Assembly (NCBI RefSeq): GCF_905404315.1
Contig: NC_066310.1
Coordinates: forward strand, 372,001 to 436,000
DNA length: 64,000 nucleotides
Source: Leptidea sinapis
Taxonomy: Eukaryota; Arthropoda; Insecta; Lepidoptera; Pieridae
Direction of reading: 5' to 3'
This document shows, piece by piece, positions 26,901 through 38,900 of this stretch. The position numbers and the translations under genes are program-made. Position 1 is the first letter of the stretch, and each line of letters starts with the position of its first letter. The notes below the pieces were generated by a model. The model worked only from the letters and a program-made list of their open reading frames with translations, did not search any database and was not told the DNA's origin.

Positions 26901-29900
26901 GCGGCGCGGGCGAGTATTATATTACAGCCCGTGGTACCTGTGCGCGGCTCGCCCGCAGGTAGGCCAGCCGGTTGCGGTCGTCGGCGGGCTCCAGCAGCAG
27001 CGTGGCGGGCTCCAGGCGCGCGGGCGAGTATTATATTACAGCCCGTGGTACCTGTGCGCGGCTCGCCCGCAGGTAGGCCAGCCGGTTGCGGTCGTCTCCG
27101 GGCTCCAGCAGCAGCGTGGCGGGCTCCAGGCGCGCGGGCGACAGCGGCGCGGGCGAGTATTATATTACAGCCCGTGGTACCTGTGCGCGGCTCGCCCGCA
27201 GGTAGGCCAGCCGGTTGCGGTCGTCGGCGGGCTCCAGCAGCAGCGTGGCGGGCTCCAGGCGCGCGGGCGACAGCGGCGCGGGCGAGTATTATATTACAGC
27301 CCGTGGTACCTGTGCGCGGCTCGCCCGCAGGTAGGCCAGCCGGTTGCGGTCGTCGGCGGGCTCCAGCAGCAGCGTGGCGGGCTCCAGGCGCGCGGGCGAC
27401 AGCGGCGCGGGCGAGTATTATATTACAGCCCGTGGTACCTGTGCGCGGCTCGCCCGCAGGTAGGCCAGCCGGTTGCGGTCGTCGGCGGGCTCCAGCAGCA
27501 GCGTGGCGGGCTCCAGGCGCGCGGGCGACAGCGGCGCGGGCGAGTATTATATTACAGCCCGTGGTACCTGTGCGCGGCTCGCCCGCAGGTAGGCCAGCCG
27601 GTTGCGGTCGTCGGCGGGCTCCAGCAGCAGCGTGGCGGGCTCCAGGCGCGCGGGCGAGTATTATATTACAGCCCGTGGTACCTGTGCGCGGCTCGCCCGC
27701 AGGTAGGCCAGCCGGTTGCGGTCGTCGGCGGGCTCCAGCAGCAGCGTGGCGGGCTCCAGGCGCGCGGGCGACAGCGGCGCGGGCGAGTATTATATTACAG
27801 CCCGTGGTACCTGTGCGCGGCTCGCCCGCAGGTAGGCCAGCCGGTTGCGGTCGTCGGCGGGCTCCAGCAGCAGCGTGGCGGGCTCCAGGCGCGCGGGCGA
27901 CAGCGGCGCGGGCGAGTATTATATTACAGCCCGTGGTACCTGTGCGCGGCTCGCCCGCAGGTAGGCCAGCCGGTTGCGGTCGTCGGCGGGCTCCAGCAGC
28001 AGCGTGGCGGGCTCCAGGCGCGCGGGCGACAGCGGCGCGGGCGAGTATTATATTACAGCCCGTGGTACCTGTGCGCGGCTCGCCCGCAGGTAGGCCAGCC
28101 GGTTGCGGTCGTCGGCGGGCTCCAGCAGCAGCGTGGCGGGCTCCAGGCGCGCGGGCGACAGCGGCGCGGGCGAGTATTATATTACAGCCCGTGGTACCTG
28201 TGCGCGGCTCGCCCGCAGGTAGGCCAGCCGGTTGCGGTCGTCGGCGGGCTCCAGCAGCAGCGTGGCGGGCTCCAGGCGCGCGGGCGAGTATTATATTACA
28301 GCCCGTGGTACCTGTGCGCGGCTCGCCCGCAGGTAGGCCAGCCGGTTGCGGTCGTCTCCGGGCTCCAGCAGCAGCGTGGCGGGCTCCAGGCGCGCGGGCG
28401 AGTATTATATTACAGCCCGTGGTACCTGTGCGCGGCTCGCCCGCAGGTAGGCCAGCCGGTTGCGGTCGTCGGCGGGCTCCAGCAGCAGCGTGGCGGGCTC
28501 CAGGCGCGCGGGCGACAGCGGCGCGGGCGAGTATTATATTACAGCCCGTGGTACCTGTGCGCGGCTCGCCCGCAGGTAGGCCAGCCGGTTGCGGTCGTCG
28601 GCGGGCTCCAGCAGCAGCGTGGCGGGCTCCAGGCGCGCGGGCGACAGCGGCGCGGGCGAGTATTATATTACAGCCCGTGGTACCTGTGCGCGGCTCGCCC
28701 GCAGGTAGGCCAGCCGGTTGCGGTCGTCGGCGGGCTCCAGCAGCAGCGTGGCGGGCTCCAGGCGCGCGGGCGAGTATTATATTACAGCCCGTGGTACCTG
28801 TGCGCGGCTCGCCCGCAGGTAGGCCAGCCGGTTGCGGTCGTCGCCGGGCTCCAGCAGCAGCGTGGCGGGCTCCAGGCGCGCGGGCGAGTATTATATTACA
28901 GCCCGTGGTACCTGTGCGCGGCTCGCCCGCAGGTAGGCCAGCCGGTTGCGGTCGTCGGCGGGCTCCAGCAGCAGCGTGGCGGGCTCCAGGCGCGCGGGCG
29001 ACAGCGGCGCGGGCGAGTATTATATTACAGCCCGTGGTACCTGTGCGCGGCTCGCCCGCAGGTAGGCCAGCCGGTTGCGGTCGTCGGCGGGCTCCAGCAG
29101 CAGCGTGGCGGGCTCCAGGCGCGCGGGCGACAGCGGCGCGGGCGAGTATTATATTACAGCCCGTGGTACCTGTGCGCGGCTCGCCCGCAGGTAGGCCAGC
29201 CGGTTGCGGTCGTCGGCGGGCTCCAGCAGCAGCGTGGCGGGCTCCAGGCGCGCGGGCGAGTATTATATTACAGCCCGTGGTACCTGTGCGCGGCTCGCCC
29301 GCAGGTAGGCCAGCCGGTTGCGGTCGTCGGCGGGCTCCAGCAGCAGCGTGGCGGGCTCCAGGCGCGCGGGCGACAGCGGCGCGGGCGAGTATTATATTAC
29401 AGCCCGTGGTACCTGTGCGCGGCTCGCCCGCAGGTAGGCCAGCCGGTTGCGGTCGTCGGCGGGCTCCAGCAGCAGCGTGGCGGGCTCCAGGCGCGCGGGC
29501 GAGTATTATATTACAGCCCGTGGTACCTGTGCGCGGCTCGCCCGCAGGTAGGCCAGCCGGTTGCGGTCGTCTCCGGGCTCCAGCAGCAGCGTGGCGGGCT
29601 CCAGGCGCGCGGGCGAGTATTATATTACAGCCCGTGGTACCTGTGCGCGGCTCGCCCGCAGGTAGGCCAGCCGGTTGCGGTCGTCGGCGGGCTCCAGCAG
29701 CAGCGTGGCGGGCTCCAGGCGCGCGGGCGAGTATTATATTACAGCCCGTGGTACCTGTGCGCGGCTCGCCCGCAGGTAGGCCAGCCGGTTGCGGTCGTCG
29801 GCGGGCTCCAGCAGCAGCGTGGCGGGCTCCAGGCGCGCGGGCGACAGCGGCGCGGGCGAGTATTATATTACAGCCCGTGGTACCTGTGCGCGGCTCGCCC

Positions 29901-32900
29901 GCAGGTAGGCCAGCCGGTTGCGGTCGTCGGCGGGCTCCAGCAGCAGCGTGGCGGGCTCCAGGCGCGCGGGCGAGTATTATATTACAGCCCGTGGTACCTG
30001 TGCGCGGCTCGCCCGCAGGTAGGCCAGCCGGTTGCGGTCGTCTCCGGGCTCCAGCAGCAGCGTGGCGGGCTCCAGGCGCGCGGGCGAGTATTATATTACA
30101 GCCCGTGGTACCTGTGCGCGGCTCGCCCGCAGGTAGGCCAGCCGGTTGCGGTCGTCGGCGGGCTCCAGCAGCAGCGTGGCGGGCTCCAGGCGCGCGGGCG
30201 AGTATTATATTACAGCCCGTGGTACCTGTGCGCGGCTCGCCCGCAGGTAGGCCAGCCGGTTGCGGTCGTCTCCGGGCTCCAGCAGCAGCGTGGCGGGCTC
30301 CAGGCGCGCGGGCGAGTATTATATTACAGCCCGTGGTACCTGTGCGCGGCTCGCCCGCAGGTAGGCCAGCCGGTTGCGGTCGTCGGCGGGCTCCAGCAGC
30401 AGCGTGGCGGGCTCCAGGCGCGCGGGCGACAGCGGCGCGGGCGAGTATTATATTACAGCCCGTGGTACCTGTGCGCGGCTCGCCCGCAGGTAGGCCAGCC
30501 GGTTGCGGTCGTCGGCGGGCTCCAGCAGCAGCGTGGCGGGCTCCAGGCGCGCGGGCGACAGCGGCGCGGGCGAGTATTATATTACAGCCCGTGGTACCTG
30601 TGCGCGGCTCGCCCGCAGGTAGGCCAGCCGGTTGCGGTCGTCTCCGGGCTCCAGCAGCAGCGTGGCGGGCTCCAGGCGCGCGGGCGAGTATTATATTACA
30701 GCCCGTGGTACCTGTGCGCGGCTCGCCCGCAGGTAGGCCAGCCGGTTGCGGTCGTCGGCGGGCTCCAGCAGCAGCGTGGCGGGCTCCAGGCGCGCGGGCG
30801 AGTATTATATTACAGCCCGTGGTACCTGTGCGCGGCTCGCCCGCAGGTAGGCCAGCCGGTTGCGGTCGTCTCCGGGCTCCAGCAGCAGCGTGGCGGGCTC
30901 CAGGCGCGCGGGCGAGTATTATATTACAGCCCGTGGTACCTGTGCGCGGCTCGCCCGCAGGTAGGCCAGCCGGTTGCGGTCGTCGGCGGGCTCCAGCAGC
31001 AGCGTGGCGGGCTCCAGGCGCGCGGGCGACAGCGGCGCGGGCGAGTATTATATTACAGCCCGTGGTACCTGTGCGCGGCTCGCCCGCAGGTAGGCCAGCC
31101 GGTTGCGGTCGTCGGCGGGCTCCAGCAGCAGCGTGGCGGGCTCCAGGCGCGCGGGCGAGTATTATATTACAGCCCGTGGTACCTGTGCGCGGCTCGCCCG
31201 CAGGTAGGCCAGCCGGTTGCGGTCGTCGGCGGGCTCCAGCAGCAGCGTGGCGGGCTCCAGGCGCGCGGGCGACAGCGGCGCGGGCGAGTATTATATTACA
31301 GCCCGTGGTACCTGTGCGCGGCTCGCCCGCAGGTAGGCCAGCCGGTTGCGGTCGTCGGCGGGCTCCAGCAGCAGCGTGGCGGGCTCCAGGCGCGCGGGCG
31401 AGTATTATATTACAGCCCGTGGTACCTGTGCGCGGCTCGCCCGCAGGTAGGCCAGCCGGTTGCGGTCGTCGGCGGGCTCCAGCAGCAGCGTGGCGGGCTC
31501 CAGGCGCGCGGGCGACAGCGGCGCGGGCGAGTATTATATTACAGCCCGTGGTACCTGTGCGCGGCTCGCCCGCAGGTAGGCCAGCCGGTTGCGGTCGTCG
31601 GCGGGCTCCAGCAGCAGCGTGGCGGGCTCCAGGCGCGCGGGCGAGTATTATATTACAGCCCGTGGTACCTGTGCGCGGCTCGCCCGCAGGTAGGCCAGCC
31701 GGTTGCGGTCGTCGGCGGGCTCCAGCAGCAGCGTGGCGGGCTCCAGGCGCGCGGGCGAGTATTATATTACAGCCCGTGGTACCTGTGCGCGGCTCGCCCG
31801 CAGGTAGGCCAGCCGGTTGCGGTCGTCGGCGGGCTCCAGCAGCAGCGTGGCGGGCTCCAGGCGCGCGGGCGACAGCGGCGCGGGCGAGTATTATATTACA
31901 GCCCGTGGTACCTGTGCGCGGCTCGCCCGCAGGTAGGCCAGCCGGTTGCGGTCGTCGGCGGGCTCCAGCAGCAGCGTGGCGGGCTCCAGGCGCGCGGGCG
32001 ACAGCGGCGCGGGCGAGTATCCACCGCGCCGGTACTCGCGCACGGCCCACGCCTCGCCCTCCTCCACGCCCTCCACCTCGCCCTCGTCCTCGTCGCTGGG
32101 GGCCTCCTGCTCCGGCTGCGGAGACTCGCAGCGCTTCACAGAAGCCGGCGACTTACACCTCAAAAGAGAGATAGTTTATTTAGAAAGAGACGAAAACAAC
32201 TTTCTTAAAGGGTATTTAATGCATAATAACTACATGCCTCGGATATCAGAAAATGTGGTGACCTTATTAATAAAACTGCAATCGTAAACTTTTGTCGATC
32301 TACGTTATTGTGCTAAATTTCAGGTCTATACCGTGTTTAAAGTTCTATTGAAAATATCACGCTCATAATAAAGGTGTAACGCTCGTAATCATAGCGTCCT
32401 ACTATTGTTGATACAAGCAGTGCTCATAAGTGTGGCAACCTCGCTATTTTCAAATGAGTGCTCCTAATAACTTCAATATTATAAATCCGAAAGTGTGTGA
32501 GGCTATATAGATGTTTGTTACCCAATTACGCAAAAACTACTAATCGGATTTTGACTTAACTTTTCAGTATAACTTAGACATCAGTGATCGCTATTAGGTT
32601 GTGAACAAGTACACTAGTTCTGTTACGCCATGTTTTGTTTTTAAATCTCGAACGTTCTGGAAAAAGAGATCCATGCTGTTAACATCTCTACGTTTGTGTT
32701 GGGCTCCAGCAGTACAAGTTGAAGTACTACGTGAGGTCACTACTCCACGGGCTTGCGTGGTTGCTTGTCATCAGCCTGGCATCATTCAACTGGTTGTCTA
32801 TAGGAGATCCGTGTTTTTAACATAGCATTAACCGGCCAGATATTTGGGGATGATCAAATTTTATAGAAAGCACTGGGCAAGCCTGTCTGGCTGGATTTAT

Positions 32901-35900
32901 CGATTTATCCTCTGAGGTTACGTTCTTCCCCAGTTGGACAGCACCATTGGGACAGTTGACGGATGTACTCGCCGATTTCATCAACTCCAGACTCCACATT
33001 CAAAAGACCACTAAGCGACATAACATCTGGACCAGCAGTTTCAGGCAGCGATAGCGGTCGTCGATTACGCTGTGCTACCTCCGTGTTCTGTTGCAGACTG
33101 GTATGTGAATTAGGGACAGATAAAGTAGATAACGGCCAAGCACTAATCTGAATATCGGTAGATTCTGGGTGACAGCAGTTACGCTCACTGAATTGGTACC
33201 GGCATTTTTAGTGAGCTTGTACTTAGTTCGTTTAGCCCCAGGCTGCATGGGTTTTACACAACTACAACTGTTTGAAGTATCTGCAAGCGCTGACAACTCA
33301 AATAAAGGTACCCACCAAACGGTACGGTAGTAGCTTGTGGGTTGTGTTGTTGTGACCGTGGCCATTTGACACGAAGGCTGCGTTTCAGCTGACAGGTCAG
33401 GGGTAACTTCATGCTTTCCGGTACTAATAGGATGGACTTCCTGCTTTTCTGTAGGTACTGAGAGGAGATATTTTTTACGGAACGTAACATTTCAGCCCAG
33501 TATCTTTATAGAAGGGCCGAGAGGCATTAAACTATTGTCACACCCATCTTAGCAGCGCAACGGCATTCAGGACGAAGCCAAAAATCAGTAGGTTCTGTTG
33601 GCTTCATTATATTTTTTATTGCATAATTCAAGAGAGCAACGCGACAGAACTTCACACACTCACGCCTTGTTCCCGTCGGGGTAGGCAGAGACAATAGAAT
33701 GTCACTTGCTTTCATCCTTACAAACCTCACGCGCTTCCTCTACATTAATTACTCTTTTCATACATGCTCGCCTATTCCGGTTGCTTCGGACCTCTCCTTT
33801 TCTCAAAACGTCCTTTTGTTTGCTGACGACCTCAAAATAGTGCGGGAAATAGGGACATCTCATATCATGATAAACTCCAGGAAGATATAGAAAGAGTGGT
33901 TGAGTGGGGCAAGAAAAATAACCTGCTCTTGAACGTAAGAAAGTGCTCGGTCCTGACATTTAGTCGTGCGCGCGCCCCCCGCCACCACTAGTACTGTGTC
34001 GGTCGTGTGCCATTGAAACGCATCGCAGAGGTAAAAGATCTAGGAGTAAAATTCACTGCTAATCTCACATTCCGAAAACATATAACCGAAATATCCAATA
34101 AGGCGTACCGTAACCTAGGCTTTATATTGAGGCAATCAAACGGTTTTACAAACCTCAATGCTCTGCGTGCCCTGTATGAAGCTCTGGTGAAGGGTAACTT
34201 AGAGCATGATTCGGTTATATGGGCACTGAGTGAAATGAAATATAAGCAGATAATAGAGAAAAGTCAAAATAGATTTGCAAGATACTTATATTTGAAGTTG
34301 TATGGGGTGTATACTGGTTATCCGTTGCTCTATCCAACTTTGTTCGTCCTGGGTATGGTGGGATACAGCAAATTGGAAACAAGAAGGGAAGTTGCGCATG
34401 CCAAGTACCTTCTCTTGGTATTGCGGGGGAAGAAAGACGATCCAGCCACCCTAGAACAACTTCGATTATACGTGCCGGACAACAGAGCAGAGCGACGACG
34501 GTCGCGGCTGCTGGTGACGCACCAACCTACTGCGCGAGGCGCCCTACACTCGAGCGCTGCGCACTCTTACTGTCGTATCAGAACGTGTCGATCTCTTCAC
34601 ATGTACTCTGTATATATAATTATTTTTATAGACAACCCACACATACTACGCAGTGATCGCATCTCAACTGCGTTAATTCTGCTTTTATGCTTCTTCTGCC
34701 ATACAGAACTCTTACTTCCGTACATTACTGTGGCGACAAGCCCTCCTCCAGGACTTATGGACGGCCATTCCCACTTCTTTTGGGACAGTCTGGCCGTTCA
34801 TAAAGTCATGCAGCGCTCCATTCACACACTTTACTGCAGTTACTCTTCTTTCAATATCTGCTTCACATCTTCCGTCTCTTGGAAACATTCTTCCCAGATA
34901 TACGAACTTGTTCTACTCTTTTTTAATGAAAATACCGGACGAGACCTGAGTATACCTGGTTTATTTCAAGTTTTCCTTCTCTAAGATTGGAGACGTCAAA
35001 TGCTTGATAATATTACGGACGTCGAAGCCTACTCCACCTTTTACGACGCCTCGCTAAGTTTGAGGGAAATCTATTCTACTCCGCCGGATACCCGACGGCA
35101 AAAGAAAGAACTTCATTGTCAAGTATAACACAATAGCAAGCTGCGCGACTCATACTAAGATAGGCGCTCGGAATGATTGCAGCAGTGAGATTAGCGTAGC
35201 AGGCCGGTGACTGACTGGCGGCGAACTGCGGGCGTAGGTGAGGGAGACAGTTGACTGACGTTGGTGAAATATTACCAAGGATTTACATCGATTAGAAAAT
35301 AGAGCAGGGCAATACTTCAAGCCGGCCCTCACTCTAGCGCTCTACAAACATTGGAGTATTGCTGTCATCTCTGGCCTGGCGCACCCCAGTATCAGCTCGA
35401 ACCATATGACCGCGTGCAACGCAGAGCTGCTCGAATTGTCGAGGATCTAGTGCTTTTAGAACGGGGTTTGAGGTTGCGTCGCTTCATTGTGTGTCTTCTA
35501 ACGGATTTATTACGGTGAGTGTTGCTGTTTTACCTGATTACTGCCCAAGTGTCGAATTTGAAGGTCCCTAAGTCATATTGGTTCAGGAAAACTGCAGGCG
35601 GTAATTTATTCCACAGAGTGGCTATGCGAGGCAAAAAGTTTTTCACAAACGCGCGGTTGTTTATACAGACCGCAATATGATGTTGGTTGAATTTCTCATT
35701 TTAACGTAATGTCCGGTGATGGAATTCGGCTGCTGGGGTCTAACATGAACAACTCCTCTGATCACTCCGCATGACACATGCGGAACAAGATACAGAGAGA
35801 CCCCACATCTCTGCGGAACGCCGAAGAATCAAGTCGATCGTCGATGATTCGAGCCGATCACTCACCGCTTGCAGGTCACCTTCATCATCGGTTCTCTTCG

Positions 35901-38900
35901 TGCACCTCCTTGTTGACAAACGTATCACTCACCTGTCGTGTTCGTCGGGTACGACGGTGTCGGCGCCGTCAGGTCGTACTCCCTGTTCCGACTTGAGCAG
36001 CTGCAGCTTCCGCCGCAGGTTGTCCTGGTGACGCTCCCGCAGGCGCGCGCGGGACATGTGCGCTGGACAGGGGGGGTGACGGATACAGACAACATGGAAC
36101 ACACACCGGCCGCTAGGACCAGCCTGTGTTAACGATACAGCTGTACGATTACATCCATGTCCGGTGAAAAGCTGCGGGTACTTGCACAAATTTAGGAATC
36201 AATTTAATTAAGTGTATCTGTTATATCCTTATTAATCTACTTCCTATTTACTTTCAGAGTTTTTTGTAATCAAACTGAGAAACAGGTGACATCAAAAGCC
36301 TTAAAATGACAGCTTTAGAAATTTCTTAACGATCATTTTCCCAATATTTAGCAAAATATTTTTTTTTACGTTTTAATCATCTTCTGAAGTACACACTTCG
36401 TCTTTGGCACACGCCAAAGACGAAGATTCTACAAAATTACTGTCATTGAAAATACTGGCAATTAGTTAGTCCTTTGCTTTATTATATGAGACACTTAAAC
36501 TTGGTACGAAATAAAAGTCCCGAGGATCCATTGATTGTATTGTTAAACCGCACTGTACGTTATCCAGGTGCTTGTCACAGTTGTTCATTTTTGTTAGAAC
36601 ATTGGGTTGATTTAACATTTGAACATAATACAGTTAAAATGGTTTGGTTAAACCTTTCTGCTTGACCATTTGCCCTGGGACAAGCAATAAAGTTAAGCAC
36701 ATATTTCACTTTTCAAAATTCGGATGTGTGAAGCTGCATAAATTTTACACACAACTCTTACCCAGTTTTGACCTTATTTTGGTTTATGTTCCTATTTCCT
36801 CTAAATTTGCTCTAAATAAATTAAATAAAAATAAAATTAATAAACTTATAACCACTGTTAAAAATCAAGCATTGCCCACTATAAGAAATGGATAAAATTC
36901 AATATTATATAATTAATAAATAATTAAAATATTGCCAGCTCAGTGAATATATTGTATTCTTTACTCTTTACAGATTTTTTAGATCCCCTAAAATTCCAAT
37001 ATGTGATAATTTCAACATTTCTTTTTGTTGTTTAATAAGAAAATACACATTTTAATAATTCAATCAGTTCTTAACATTTTTTAAGTTAATTTGTTATTTT
37101 TAACTCATGTTACGTACTCATATACGTAAACATACATATAATCACGTCTTTCCCGGAGGGGTAGGCAGAGACCACTTCTTTCCACTTGCTACGATCCTTA
37201 CATACTTGTTTCCCTTCGTCCACTTTCATACATGCTCTTCGGTTTAGGGTACTCTTGACCTGGCCTTTTTAACATGAAGTTAGATATTAATAATATATTG
37301 ACAACAGTCGAGTACGCCCAGTCCCCGCTCACCTCTGAGCTGTGTGAGCAGGCTCTCCCAGTAGCCCACGTCGACGCCGGCGCGCTGTCCGCCGATCTTA
37401 GCCTCGATCTGCTGCTGCAGCGCCTCCAGCTGCGGCCCGCTCTTGCCCTTGAATACCTGCGGGGTGCGCGCGGGTGAGAGTGTGCTCTGTGTCCACCACG
37501 TGTGTCAGCAGTCACCAGTCACCTACCTGCTGCACGTGGCCGGCCACCGCGTGGTGCACGCCGTCGCGGGCGCGGGCCTCGCCCCGGCGCCGCAGCTCGC
37601 CCAGCTCGGCCCGCACGATGGTCCGCACGTCCTCCCAGTAGCACTGCTTCTCTTCCGTCTCCAGCTCTTTGTACACCTACAGATACTAACGAACTTGACG
37701 TCCGCACTTATACCCGGTCAAAATAGTTTGGAACGCAAATATTGACACACCCGCCATCGGTCTGTTACCAGTCGTTGTCATATTATGTCATCTAACAATT
37801 TCATACATTTTCACTTATTTCAATAATAGGTACTAATACTACTTTTTATTGTAACAATTAATAACAGTCACCCATGTACTGTGTAACTGTGTTTGTAATA
37901 ACGCTATATACATGTCAACCTTAGTGTGTGTGTCGACAGATGCGATGTGCTCCACTGCACTCAACTCTTGATGACTTTTTTAATGATTTTCTTCCATTTT
38001 TTCTATACCGTTAACGTTTAAGTGGTTATAAGTTATAACAACACTTTGCAGATTATATTTAAAATATTGATTGTAAAATGGTAATGCAGTAAGTTGAATT
38101 AAGATGATCACATCTGTTCGCAAATGACCTCTCGGATACTACTCGCGCGTCAGACCAAATACGACCGTCCATGTAATATTATGTTGTTGTTCCAAGAGAT
38201 GTTTTCTTTGTACAAAACTTTAAAACATGACACTTGTTATCATTTAACATAATACCGTTGATACGACACCATAATAACAAATTATTTAAGTCTTCCTGTA
38301 AAAACCCTGACATTAATCACGACCATTGTGTTCACGAAGCATCCTTAACAAACACTAAATTCAAGCTCTATGCTATGGTCACCTTGCATTGGATACATTC
38401 ATCACCGCACCGTTTTAAAACGTTTGTAGCAACCCTTTAGCTGTTTGTAGTAATAATATCTAATTTGCCCGCTTAATATTTTTTCCATATTCCTGGGGTT
38501 GACAACCCTAGCAACTGTCTCCCTCGCGCGGCCCGTCTCTCATCCATCTTAACATACATCGGACCAGTTTGGTAGCAGCGTGAAGCCGATGAGTGGCCGA
38601 TAACGTCAATCACCGATGTATGGGGTCATGATGAGCTGCCTATGGTCTCGTACCAACATCTACTCATAGAGAAGAAACGCACCCTTTATTACGTAGGTCG
38701 CTACGTATTTCAACTTGAAGAACATTATTAAATATAATTGTTTATTCATACCGCAATATTAAAAAACTACCGCGCGCCAATTTTATAAACGCTGAACAAA
38801 TTAATTTCGCAGAATTTAAACTTTTAAAGATTATTCAATCGCTTTATTTTCCAAACGAGATTACTAATTTAGCACATATGAAATATGTTCTAAAGTAGTT

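Noticed and set aside
23918..32020. CRISPR-like or ordinary satellite array
   Set aside because: There are no unique spacers between repeats, and the unit is clearly derived from the adjoining cactin exon, so neither a CRISPR array nor an unrelated satellite fits.
23825..32208. Three giant open frames of 2,741-2,767 codons across the array, one minus and two plus
   Set aside because: They are a by-product of tandem units whose lengths are multiples of three and GC-rich. None is in the cactin frame, which is stopped by TAA in each unit's intron part.
32600..33730. Possible genes in the 60-100 codon frames of this interval
   Set aside because: There is no family resemblance, no consistent splice sites, and overlapping frames on both strands of similar length.
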